Below are positions 36,063-47,400 of a DNA stretch of 64,000 bases, in pieces. Positions within the stretch are counted from its first letter, which is position 1. Every line of letters starts with the position of its first letter. Origin of the DNA: Sequoia sempervirens (lineage: Eukaryota > Streptophyta > Pinopsida > Cupressales > Cupressaceae); assembly GCA_007258455.2 (NCBI GenBank), contig VDFB02047230.1, forward strand, positions 159,348,635 through 159,412,634, read 5' to 3'. Made by a program: the position numbers and the translations under genes. The notes under the pieces were generated by a model. It did not search any database. It was not told where the DNA came from and saw only the letters and a list, made by a program, of their open reading frames with translations.

Positions 36063-36775
36063 TATTAGGATACAACACCATTGCATAAAATATTTTTATT
36101 ATAATGTTGTAAATAAATAATTATTTAGTTGTGATGCACCTTGGTGGTGTGGTTAATCACTGTACCACGTAATTAGTTGGGGGATCACTTGATGTTGTAT
36201 TGTAACATTGTATTATTATTTAATGTGTAGGAGACATGTGATACTAATTTAATATTGGGGAAATATTAAATAAAGTGAAGTCTCAGTACCCAATATTAAA
36301 TAAGGGGTTAGTGGTTTTATCTTCATATGGTTTTGTGGTACGTGGTTTTACCTTACCACTAGTTATATTTCATGTGAGCTTGTGTCTATAAAATCTAACA
36401 CATGTGTAGTGGTTTAGGTTGGTTGAGTGGTTTGGCTACCATTATTGAGTCTTTATGAGGAGTGCATTTTTGAAGTATGGCATGGGATGTGTGGATTCAT
36501 GCTTGGACACATGAGAGTGCATTTGAGGTCTTGATACTTTAGAGGTGTTCATTGTAACTCTTGTATTGCTTTATGTCTAATTAATATGATGGAGTATAGA
36601 TGTTTTTGGAGGCTAGATTTTTTCCTCTTGAGGGTTTTCCCAATGTATATCTTGTGTCATCTTTGATGGGTATGTTGTCTATTCTCTTGCATATGGATTT
36701 TGAGTACTTATTTGCATTAATATATCTTTTGGGTTATGTGAAAATTGTCATTAGATGGTTGTAAGTTTCCTAACA
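36063..36775 (+). repeat. Left LTR of LARD-like element (713 bp)
   Basis: It matches 40841-41516; shared landmarks include GATGCACCTTGGTGGT, TTTAATATTGGGGAAATATT and a TATA box CTATAAAAT at 36386-36394. Confidence 0.9.
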
Positions 36776-39700
36776 AGTGGTATCAAAGCTTTCATGGTTG
36801 AAGAATTTTTGTTATAACCCTAGTTTGAAAGTTTTTGTAAAGTTGAAGCCATGGACATGCATGTAGGTTTTAAGGCATTACAAGATATGGTACACATGTT
36901 TCAGGTGTTTGTATGTGGATTTGGGCTTTTGGGTTATCAAAATTTGTTGGGTTCAATGCAGATATGAAGTTTTCTAAATTTGGGTGAAAGAGGGTTTCTT
37001 GATTTGAGTTTTTATATGAGGGTTTTGTAGGGAAAATTTCATAGATGACCTCTTGAGACAAAATGAACCTCATGGTTGGATTCAAGTTGGCCAAGAGATG
37101 AATATTGATATAAAATTTGACCTATTTAAAAATTTTGAAAAAAAGGCGAAAAAAAATAGTTATAGAAAAATATTAAAAGAATAATAAAGTCATCTTTGAA
37201 AATTTTCGCAAAAATAATATCTATTGTTGGATTTTGAAAATATTGAATTATCTACAAATAATAAATAAAATCAAAAAAATAATAATATATGTGGGGGGTC
37301 GGACCCCCACCCCACTCGCCCGTGCTGGTTGTATGCAGGTAGCAGCTTGTTGCCCGCTAACAAAGGTACCTGTGTTACTTGCTGCTAGTGGTATTAGCAG
37401 GTACCACTGTCGGCTTCAACCAATGGGGCCTCAAGCCACCAATCTGATAGCCCTCCAAAACCACCTTTTTTTTTTTTTATTAAATTTGAAACTTTTCAAA
37501 AATCTATCGTGAAGAATTGAATGGGGTTGGAATTCAAAATGCTTATCAGCCCAATTTAAATAAATGGACGAGTCCAATAGGGGGGCATATTAAATTTTTA
37601 TTTTGCAAAATCAAATGAAATTTAAACCCTTTTTGGAATTTGCTGCCGAGTGGCACTGCCACCACCAGTGGGCCACCGGTAGACCACCAATGAGCCACCA
37701 AGAGGGCAAATTGGACATTTTCTAGTAGTTTTTTTCAAACACGCATAACTTTTGCCCACAATGTCTATTTTTTAACTTCTTGTAGTCATTGGAAAGCTCT
37801 TTCCATGCTCTTCATTGTGGAGTTAGTTTGGTTCCCTAATTTTTCCATTTTGATATGTTTTGGGGCCTGGAAGTTAGATGTTCTCATTTTCACTATTTTG
37901 AGCAAAATTTTTGCATACAAAGTCAAATTTTTAATTTCGAAGAGGTGTTGGAGAGAATTTTTAGTGTACTACACAATGGTTTAGATTTTTTATCATTTTG
38001 AGGAGCAAGATGAGTTTGGTACTTTTTTATCACTTGTGGGAGCCTGAGATTCGAGGTGTGCTTATTTGAGCATCCAGACAAGTCAAGAGGTGAAACCTTG
38101 AGGGAGTACATGTTTTTATATGTTATTTATGATGGTATAACTAATTATTAGTTTGGTGCTTCCTAGTATAGGTTTATAGGTGTTTTTCAAAGTTGAGACT
38201 TTGATGGTGACACGTAGATAGGTTTTCTTCAGTTTTGAGGACATGATTGGATATTGTTTGAGACTTGGAGTCTCGTATGGGTGATAGCTGAGTGCAAGTA
38301 TATCGTTGGCTATGGTTATGGTGCCATGGGTATGCAAGTACATTTATGCATTGGCACAAAATGATCATGTATGTGGTTGTTTGGGGGTGATATGGTTTGG
38401 TGTTAGGAGATTGTTCATATCTTCTTGATGCTTATTTAGTTCCTTGACTATGATTACTCATTTGTGGACATGTTTGGAAAATTAGATCTGAGGTTGATTT
38501 GGTGTTTTAGTCATTTGGCCTATATGGTTTTCTTCTTTGATATCTCACTTTATAGGTTGCTAATGTGATAATGAGTTTGCATGTTTTAGTTGTTGGATCT
38601 AAGAGTTATGCAAGTGTGTGGGTTAGCCAGTCATTCATTTGTAGTGGGATGGCTTGGATGTGGACTATCTATATCCACCAGATTTGATTCATTATTGTTG
38701 CAGATTCCATTAATTGGCCTTGTCTGTGATCATTTGTACATTGGTATGTTGCTTTGAGATTGAGAGGATGGATGATTAGAGTACTTGATTAGTCAGGTGA
38801 TGGGACTTGTAGCATGTGGTTTGATCATGATTTCATGATATCTTGGTTACATTCATTGGTTATACACTTTTAGCATGAGCTTTTGACAGTGATGACTTGG
38901 TGGTGTTGGATTAGATTGGTTTGTGATGTTTTGATGGAAGTTGTATGTATCTTCTTGGCTTGGAGATCTTGGTTTCACTTGTATGTTACTAATATTTTAG
39001 TTGAGTGTGTGCAGACTTGGATGATCTTCATGGAGAGGATGGTAGTCATGATGCTATATGTAGCTTGTATCATGGTTCAATAGGAGTTTTTGGCAATGAC
39101 GTGGATGCATCATTTATGATGGTTATCTTCATGCGATTGGAGATATGGTTTCTTGGTTTAGAGTATGTTTGATATTATGTCATGGGTTACTCTTGATGCT
39201 AGCTTAGATTTTTGGCATGATATGTGTTCTCTTGAGACTAGGATATTTGTATTAGTGCATGTAATCTCCTAGGAGGAGATGGTTAGATCATGTTGTCATG
39301 TTTATGTTCTTGATTCATGATTGGAGCTTTGACATTGATCGTGTGTGGTTCTCTTGGTATTGGGTACATTGATCATTTGCTTGATTACTTCATGATAGTG
39401 CTATGTTGCATTTGTAGTTTGGCATGGATTGATTGCTTATAGGTACTCACGAATACTTGGAGACTTAGAGTTCTCTTGTGCTTAAAGACATTTGCTTGAG
39501 ACAATTACTCTTTGGAGGTTTTAGCAGGAAGACTGAGGAGCTTTCACCTGGTATTGGCATGAGTTCATGATGGATCAATAGAGGAGATTGATCTTGGAGT
39601 GAGTCATGATGACTTGGTTATCCTAGAGGAGTATTCTCATTCCCCACTCTTGGTCTACTCGATAGTTTATTATTTGAGAGGTATTTTCCCATTATATATT

Positions 39701-40840
39701 TCAGATGTGTTATGTTTCGTTTATCATGGGATTGAGTTGATTCACGGTGATTGATTATGGAGACTGATTTGAGGATTGTTTGGCATGATTTGATATGCTT
39801 TATCTTTCATAAATATGGATCTTGAGCTATGGATACTTAGTTATGGAAGATTCATCTCGAGGGATGTTATGGCATGTTATCTCCTTGTGCATTTGAGTTT
39901 ATGATATCATTATTTTATGAGAATTGTTAGGAGATGGTTTATGGGTTAATTTCTAGTTTTTGGGATGGTTACTTTGATTTTGATCTTCATGATTAGAGAG
40001 GCTTACATCCATGTTGGCATTTTTACATTGGTTCATATGATTGTACTTTTTCTATGAGATTGAGTGCTATGGATGTTGTTGAGGCTTTTCATTTGGGGTT
40101 GTTAGGAGATCATAATTGTCACAACAGTACACTTTTGAGGTGTTGGTAGGAGGGCATTATGGTTTACAAGTTTTCTCTCTTCATGGTTTCTTTGGATGTT
40201 CATGTTCACATGTTTTAGGAGGATGGTGGCAACATGTTGTGAGAGATTATGCAACTCTTTAGGTTGTATGTGTGGATAATTGTTATTATTCTTGGTACTT
40301 CATGCTTTGATTTACTTATCACACCTTGATATAGTGTTAATTGGTAGAGTTGATATGTTTTGAAATTACTTATGTAGTGGGAGTTCCTGGATATGTATGT
40401 TCTTCAAATTGGCAGGTTTGATATAGGGAGCTTGTGGTTGCAAATTTGGGTTGCATATGTTCTTGGCATGAGTTTGCTTATGTATTGATAACTTGGAGGT
40501 ATGGATGGTTAGATGTATTAGCATGTGTTGTGGATGTTATTTTTGATCATGTGGGTTTTCAATTGACAACAGCTTGTTTGGAGCCTTTGTTATCACTTGG
40601 ATTTGATGTGTGTGCTCATGGATTGGTGCATCTTCACCATGGCATGTTCCTTTTCTTCCATAGGTGGCACATTGGAGGATGAGAAGATTTCTTGCTTGAG
40701 ATGGTGCTCACTTTGTTCTTATTACAGGTATCTTGATGGAGCACGAGAGCATGTTAGAGATTCATGTGGTTTCATGTATGGCTATGATGATGTATTTCAT
40801 ATATCAATTTCTTATGCAATGTATACTACAAGTGGGAGAA
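36776..40840 (+). other. Non-coding interior of LARD-like element
   Basis: Four kilobases rich in T and G on the + strand with only short chance ORFs. One GC-rich island (about 37285-37450) holds a palindrome GGGGGTC-G-GACCCCC (37294-37308), and a second at 37640-37705 is rich in CCACC/GGTGG. The segment 39018-39475 is shared with the deleted Copia. In LARDs such interiors are thought to carry packaging and dimerisation signals; that role is inference here. Confidence 0.7.
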
Positions 40841-41516
40841 TGTTAGGATATGGTGTTGTACACCATTGCATAAAATGATTTATTATAATCTTTTAATTAA
40901 ATAATTATTTAGGTGTGATGCACCTTGGTGGTATGCTTAATCATACTAGGTAATTATTTGGGGGACTATTTGATGTTGTATTGTAACATTGTATTATTAT
41001 TTAATGTGCGGGAGACATGTGATAATAATTTAATATTGGGGAAATATTAAATAAAGTGAACTCTTAGTACCCAATATTAAATAAGGGGTTAGTGGTTTTG
41101 TATTCACATGGTTTTGTGATACGTGGTTTTACCTTACACTAGTTGTATTTTGTGTGAGCTTGTGTCTATAAAATAAAACACATGTGTAGTGGTTTGGTTG
41201 TCATTATTGAGTTTTTCTAAGGAGTGAATTTGTGAAGCATCGCATGGGATATGTGGATTCATGCTTGAACACATGAGAGTGCATTAGAGGGCTTGATGCT
41301 TCAGAGGTGTTCATTGTAACTCTTGTATTACTTTATGGTTGATTAATATGATGGAGTATGGATGCTTTTGGAGGCTGGATTTTTCCCTCTTGAGAGTTTT
41401 CCCAGGGTATATCTTGTGTCATCTTTGATGGGTATGTTGTTTATTCTCTTATTTGCATTAATATCTCTTTTGGGTTATGTGGAAATTGTCATTAGATGGC
41501 TACAAGTTTTCTAACA
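40841..41516 (+). repeat. Right LTR of LARD-like element (676 bp)
   Basis: Starts TGTTAGGATATGGTGTTG after the polypurine tract; TATA box CTATAAAAT at 41166-41174; ends CTAACA. Confidence 0.9.
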
Positions 41517-41549
41517 GTTCTTTGGAAGAAAGCTTAATCACTTGAGGTA

Positions 41550-43187
41550 GATCTGGGATAGCGCATAAGAGGGATGCTCCTTTGTTTGATAGATCATACT
41601 ATGGTTTCTGGAAGACAAGGATGGAAGGTTTTCTAGTATCTCTTAGATTTGGAGTTTGGAAGTCTATTGAGACTGGATATACTATGCCTACTAATGGTCT
41701 TAGTATTGATGATGAGATCAAGGCCTATAATAATAATGGTAAAGCAAGTTATGTTCTTTTAAGTGGTCTTTCTAACACTGAACTTGTGAAAGTTATGAAT
41801 TTGAAATCTGCTAAAGATATCTGGACAAAGTTGGAAAGTATTTATGAAGGAGATGATAAGGTCAAGAAAACTAAGATGCAAAAGCTAAAGATCACATTTG
41901 AGAACCTATGGGTGTCTGAAGATGAAAAAATTACAAGCTACATGTAGAAGGTGGATGAAGTTTTCAATTCCATCAAAGGTCTTGGTGGAAAACTTGAAGA
42001 AGTGGTAAAGAAGGTACTAAGAACTCTTCTTAAATCTTACAGCCACAAAGTTTATGTTATTGAGGAAGTTCAAGATTTCAAAAATATTATAGAGATCATT
42101 TGTATGGTGTTTTATCTACTTTTGAAATAAGAGAATTTCGTCCAAGTAATGCAAAAGTTGAGATTGCTTTTAAGGCTAGCAAATCAGAGAAGACCAAGGA
42201 ATTAGATCAAGAAGATCTTAATGATGTAGAAGAAAACTTTGTGAGGAGAATGAAAAAGGGTACCAGTAAATACAGAGGTAAGTTTCCTTTCAAATGTTTT
42301 GGTTGTGGAAAGATAGGTCATTATGCTTCAAGATGTCCAAACAGGGATTTGAATGACAAGAACAAGGAAAACAAAGGTAAAGTAATTAAGAAAAGCTATT
42401 ATGTTAGAGAAGATTCCAATATATCCAATGATGAATCTAATTATGGTGATGATGAGGATAGTGAATGCTTGTTTATGGTTGTGAAATTTGAATCTAATGC
42501 TACTAACTCTGAGAGATGTGTAAAGGAAAGTGCTCTGGAAGCAGGTCACAATGCTATGGTGACTGCCTTTCATGTTGGAGAGGAGAAGAAGTGTTGGATC
42601 ATTGATAGTGGATGCTCAAATCATATGATCGGTGATAAAAAAAATTTAGACTTGAGAAATATGAAGGAGGCCTAGTTAAGATTGGTGATGATACATGTAC
42701 TGAGATATGTGGAAAAGGTTCAATTAGTTTTGATGGCAAGCATAATATATATGATGTTCTTTATGTTAAGGCTTTAAGGAATAGCCTCTTGAGTGTTGGA
42801 AAAATATGTAGCAAAGGATATAATTTTATGTTTTAGAATGATGGATGTGAGATCAAAAATAGCTCTAGAACTATGGTTGTTGTTGGAAGAAGGACAAATA
42901 GAAATGTTTATAAGCTTAAAGGTGTTGATGGTTATTGTTTTGTGAATTAGATTAATGAAATTTGGCTATGGCATGGAAGGATGTGTCACATAAATTTTGA
43001 TAGCCTAATGAGGATTAGTTCAATTCAAGATGTGAGAGATCTACCAAGGATTACAAAATCCATCAATGTTGTCTGTAAGGAATGTCAAATTGGAAAGCAA
43101 ACAAAAGAAGTTTCAAATTCAAAGAACAATCTACTATCGAGTTGTTGGAGCTAGTGCATATAAACCTTTATGGTCCTACCAAAGAAG
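41550..43187 (+). pseudogene. Host Copia gag, protease and pre-integrase, broken
   Basis: Coding remnant of the host Copia. Gag capsid (UBN2-like) starts near DAPLFDRSYYGFWKTRM (41573) and runs through LKSAKDIWTKLESIYEGDD to a TAG at 41946. After a frameshift around 42095 it continues to a perfect zinc knuckle, CFGCGKIGHYASRC, near 42295-42335. An acidic spacer is followed by the protease core CWIIDSGCSNHM (about 42590-42630), with the catalytic DSG triad intact. After another shift the GAG-pre-integrase HHCC region appears: LWHGRMCHINF near 42966 and CKECQIGKQ near 43075. The frame stops at 43187, where the Gypsy element is inserted. RNA-binding gag and the polyprotein-cutting protease are therefore recognisable but not expressible as one chain. 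Confidence 0.9.
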
Positions 43188-44598
43188 TGTGACCAATAGA
43201 GTAGTATGGATTGACTACACTTGATCCATGAGGATACGAAGCATATTCAAGCCACTAAACATCAATCCAATAAGATCAATCAATAAAAACTAAACTAAGC
43301 GTCCATTAAAACTTAACATATTAAACTACGAAAGTTTTAAATGCCTACTCTAATCCATTGAAACTTATCCTATTGAGGGAGTGGTGTCGCATTGATGTGG
43401 AATGGTGACCCTTCAACAATTTTGTGGATAAATGAGTTTGTTTCGATCGATTATATTGAAGAGAATCGATGAAACTAATGATAGATGTGTGATTAAACAT
43501 TATTTAAATTGTAAACTAACATGATGCAAGCTATTTTAACATGATGTAGACTAAGATGATTGATATGGATGTATACAAAACTAATCTAAATGGATTTTAA
43601 GCTAAAAAGATTGAAACCTTAATTACAAGATATACTAAATTTATGCATCTATGTTATCATGGAAGCCATTAATGGAAGCTAAGCTAATATGCAAGTAAGT
43701 TAAGTTAAAATGATGCTAAATGAGTGCAAATGCAAATGATTTTAATAGCATAAGTTTGCTCTTAAAAGCTAGATCTATTTGTCTCCAAATAGTGACCTAT
43801 TTATAGGACAAATGAGAAATTAAGGGTTCAGATCAAAAAGATTAATCAATGGTCAAAAAGGGAGGAATGATGAAACATAGATAATGGATTCTCATCAATG
43901 GATGAGAATCAATGATCACATGATTTAAGAAAAGAATCAAGGGCTCGTGTTCTTTCAAAAAAACACACTTTTAACTTGCACAAGAAGTCTTGTAAGTTTG
44001 TTAGGTGGAAGAATATTCCCTTTGTTCAAATGTGTGAGAAAAGGGAATATTGTTTGAAATATTCTCACGGGTGAGGGAAATTAGATATTTAGCAAATTAA
44101 AACAAAGTTTAATTGTGCAAAAGGGAAAGGAATATTCCATGTGAATATTCCTTTTGGAGGAATGTGCAAAAGAGGAATATTCCCTTGCAAGTGGGGGGAT
44201 TAGATTAATTAGTAATTGATAATTAATACAAAGTTTTAATTATGTCAATTAGGGAAATTTCATGATATTCATTAAATAAAGTGATTTAATGAAAAAGGGG
44301 GAAAGTGATATGATATTTAATTAAATAACTTAGGGCTATTTAATTAGATAAGAGGACTTAAGGATTTAAATTAAATAACTTGATGTATTTAATTTAATAA
44401 GATGAAATGTTAACATGAAAGGGGATGAATTAACCTAATTAGATTAATTAGATCAATACCTAAAAATGACATAATTAATTAAATAGCTAGGATAATTTAA
44501 TCAATTAAGTGAAAAGAGGATGGATTTTAGGAAGAAGTGATGTTAGTATATCTAATTTGAGTGCATGATATCATTCAGGACATTTTTAAGTGTCTACA
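43188..44598 (-). repeat. 3' LTR of the Tat/Ogre element (1411 bp)
   Basis: Pairs with 61268-62644. A TATA motif lies on the minus strand within the palindromic CCTATTTATAGG (43796-43807). Ends with TGTGACC at the host junction. Confidence 0.92.
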
Positions 44599-45729
44599 TT
44601 TTGCCGCTCTTTGAAGCGAGGTACCTATTACATTGGTTCAAAGACTAACACTTTTCAAATAAGACTGCTTTTTCTTATCAAAAAAGTAAAAATTTCTAAT
44701 TTTTTTGGATGACCCATTGTTGCCCTAATGGGAGGAATAAGTTGGTTCCCTGCCCCTCAAGAAATTAGGTGGAAATTTTGAATTTTGGGTTGATTTATCA
44801 ACAAAGGTGAAATGTTGCCCCATGGGGTCTGGAAAGGTTATGGGATGCAAGAAACATGCCAAAAATGCAAAATAAGCTTTAATTTGGTAAGATTGGTGAA
44901 ATTGGTGAAAAACCCTGGTTGCACAGTCAAATTAGGGGAAAACCCCTAATTTTTAAGCTTAAATAGGTGATGAAGAGTCACTTTCAATTCATTGGTGCAT
45001 TCACACCTTAAAGAATTCTTACAGTTTGAGCTCTAACCTCCTAACAAGATGGTGCAATGAGTGCTCCCACGACACATTTCTAATAAGGTTCAAGTGTACC
45101 AAAGGCCTCTAGGTGCAGGACTAGTGGTATGTGATTCAAAACTTGGCTTGAATTTTAAATTTTTAGAGCATTTATTGTAATTTGAAATTTAATTTAGGGT
45201 GGTGTTGTTGTATTGTGATGCCATTTTGAGAATCAATGACACTATTTTCATTTTTAGTGATGCTACTATAAAGAGTGATGCACTTCGCGATTTGAAATTA
45301 GAGTTTCTAGATTTCAAATTATGGTGCGGGTGTGATGAGTGATGCACCTACCCAATTTGCAATTTAGATTTAGGGTTTCCAAAATTCAAATGGTGACACA
45401 CGTGTGATGAGTGACGCTAGTCGCAATTTGCAATTTAAAGGTATATAGCATCATTGTTTATAATTTGGACTATAGCGATGCTTTCGTAAATAGCAATGCT
45501 TTTGTCATTTGAGGGATAAAAAAATATAAACTTTAGCTAATTTTAGCGAAATCTAATGTCGTGCACTTCATGGGTGTAGGAGGTTATCCAACCTTTGATG
45601 TCATGCGAGCACTAGCCTACCGTTTTATCCAGACTTGATGATTTGTTTGAGCTATGATAGGAGCACCTAGGAGAGATCGGATTGTGGTACGTCGCCTACA
45701 TGCCTGTCATGCAGACCCATTTAGCAATG
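44599..45729. other. Region between 3' LTR and antisense PMD ORF
   Basis: Next to the LTR the minus strand has CAAAGAGCGGCAAAA, a polypurine tract. A perfect 10-bp hairpin (AAATTAGGGG-AAAA-CCCCTAATTT) is at 44929-44952. At 45265-45445 a unit of about 75 bp with GTGATGAGTGATGCACC and CAATTTGCAATTTA recurs two to three times. As it lies 5' of the PMD frame, promoter or leader function for it is possible but unproven. Confidence 0.5.
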
Positions 45730-47400
45730 ATGACAATGCTATGTAAGCAATAACATAGTGAAACCTTGTCATTCCACTTACCCACAGGTGAGGTGACAAT
45801 GACGCTAGAGGATGTATGGCGAATTTTGTGATTGCTAATACATGGAGAGCGGGTGATTTACAATACTAATGTAGGATATGATGCCTGCCATTAGGTTCTT
45901 GACCAAGAGTCTATTGTCCTAGTCAACTCCCAAATTGAACTTGAGATGTACAAAGGTCAGGCGTCGACCTTCAAATTGATCATTACAGCAGTGATTTCAT
46001 GGTTGGTTGCCCCAAATCAATAGAGCATGGGATTCAATCCAAGATGGGGGTTGGCTTGGCATTAGATGTTGTTTAGGAGGACCCAGTATGAATGGGGGCC
46101 AATGATGTTGGCCTCCCTTTACCATGATATGCATGGCTTCATGTACTATGATGATAGAGCTATTGGTACAGGGGTCACTCTTCTACATATATGGGCATAG
46201 GATCACATAGTTGTGCTCTGATCGATTGTCCACATGGCCGATGTGAAGCCAGATGATTCACTCATGTGGAGATACAGAGGATCCATCACTCTTCAACACA
46301 CAGGGCAACTCGACATTCCTTACTAGCTTCGAGTGATCGACGATATGATAGTGTTTCTATGGTGACCATGGTTACAAATGCTAACATGGTATGATGATGT
46401 TCAATAATTACTCTTTTCTCGACAAACCCGATACATGCAAGGCTGAGAGCACACCATGATTGAGAGGTACTTGCCGGATAGAGTTGCTAGACAGTTTGGT
46501 GAGAGGAAGGATATTCTTGACGATGCTTACATGGCCATTTTTTCTAGATCAACACAAGAGGTGACTTGGGGGCATACTATTCCAGCCCATGAGGTTGTCG
46601 AGGGCTTCAGATAGTTAGTTGTGAGGCCATGGCTTTATGATCAGTGACAAGTAGATGCGCATACGACGCCTACATATGATGTATGGTTTGAATCCCCTCC
46701 CAAATTGATAGATCCAATAGATATACCTCCATAAGGGAGGCTGAGAGGGAGGGGAGCAAGCAGAGGTTAAGGCCAGCCACAGGATGGGCAGAGCAGAGGG
46801 CAAGACAGAGGGCCAAATGGTTGGGGCAGAGGACATAATGGCTAGGATGGCCAACATCATGATGGACAAGTCTCAGGTGCACCTCCACTACATCAATAAT
46901 AGTAGCCACCCATACAGCAACAGCCACCGCCAGGGCCAAATCCTCGTGATGTTCTGATTCAACAGTTATAGCAATAGCTACAAGTGGTGACGACTAAGCA
47001 AGATCAAGCTTGGTAGTAGGTTTTGGCAATCATAGCTGAGAGGGACCAAGCTCAATAGTAGAAAGACCATGAGAGACAATTGAAGCAGACATCTGATGTT
47101 CAGCTAGCATAGAAGGTCGTTCAATGGCAGTAGTTAGAGGCTATGTCTTAGTAGCCATCTCAGCAGGCTCAGGGGTTGGTCGATCAGACTGTGTCCACTC
47201 AGCTACACAGGATAGCGAGGGAGGAGGTAGCATATTGGAAGACTTTGTATTACAAAGATGTCCCTCCTTATCGCAAGTAGCTTGATTTTGAGTGCCACAA
47301 CTAGGTTCAACCCAATGCCTTCACTTCAATTAGGTAGCCAAACCAACTAGGTCACGAAGATAGAGCTAGTGAGGGATATACCTCGTTCAATTTTGTAGAC
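45730..47400 (+). pseudogene. Antisense plant mobile domain (PMD) gene, broken
   Basis: On the + strand, opposite to gag-pol, a stop-interrupted frame matches the plant mobile domain (PMD, 'aminotransferase-like, plant mobile domain'), known from plant transposons and from host proteins such as MAIN and MAIL1. From 45757 it reads ETLSFHLPTGEVTMTLEDVW, the PMD opening; then GFNPRWGLAW near 46029, SLYHDMHGFMYYDDRAIGTG near 46113, TLLHIWA, LMWRYRGSI near 46264, RVIDDMIVFLW, and ERYLPDRVARQFGERKDI near 46462. The C-terminal part (46740-47250) is rich in Gly/Arg and then Gln/Pro. About a dozen in-frame stops are present, so no full protein can be made. Frame is otherwise held for 1.6 kb, which shows a once-functional antisense ORF. 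Its N-terminus is not resolved. Confidence 0.85.

Larger units (their letters stand above)
36063..41516 (+). mobile_element. LARD-like non-coding LTR element (5454 bp)
   Basis: LTRs 36063-36775 and 40841-41516 flank a 4.07-kb interior. Left LTR starts with a decayed TATTAGGATA, right with TGTTAGGATA; both end CTAACA. Flanks ATTCT (36058-36062) and GTTCT (41517-41521) are a target duplication with one mismatch. A primer site TGGTATCAAAGCT (36778-36790) and polypurine tract CAAGTGGGAGAA (40829-40840) are present. The interior has no gag or pol motif on either strand, the hallmark of large retrotransposon derivatives (LARDs), which depend on other elements' enzymes. The polypurine tract equals that of the deleted Copia at 34404. 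Confidence 0.88.

Noticed and set aside
37234..37512. 92-codon + strand ORF covering the GC-rich island
   Set aside because: In the non-coding LARD interior; composition changes abruptly inside it and no family is recognised. The GC island is better reported as a structural feature.
46615..46939. Minus-strand ORFs of 84 and 89 codons
   Set aside because: Shadows of the Gly/Arg/Gln-rich PMD tail on the + strand.
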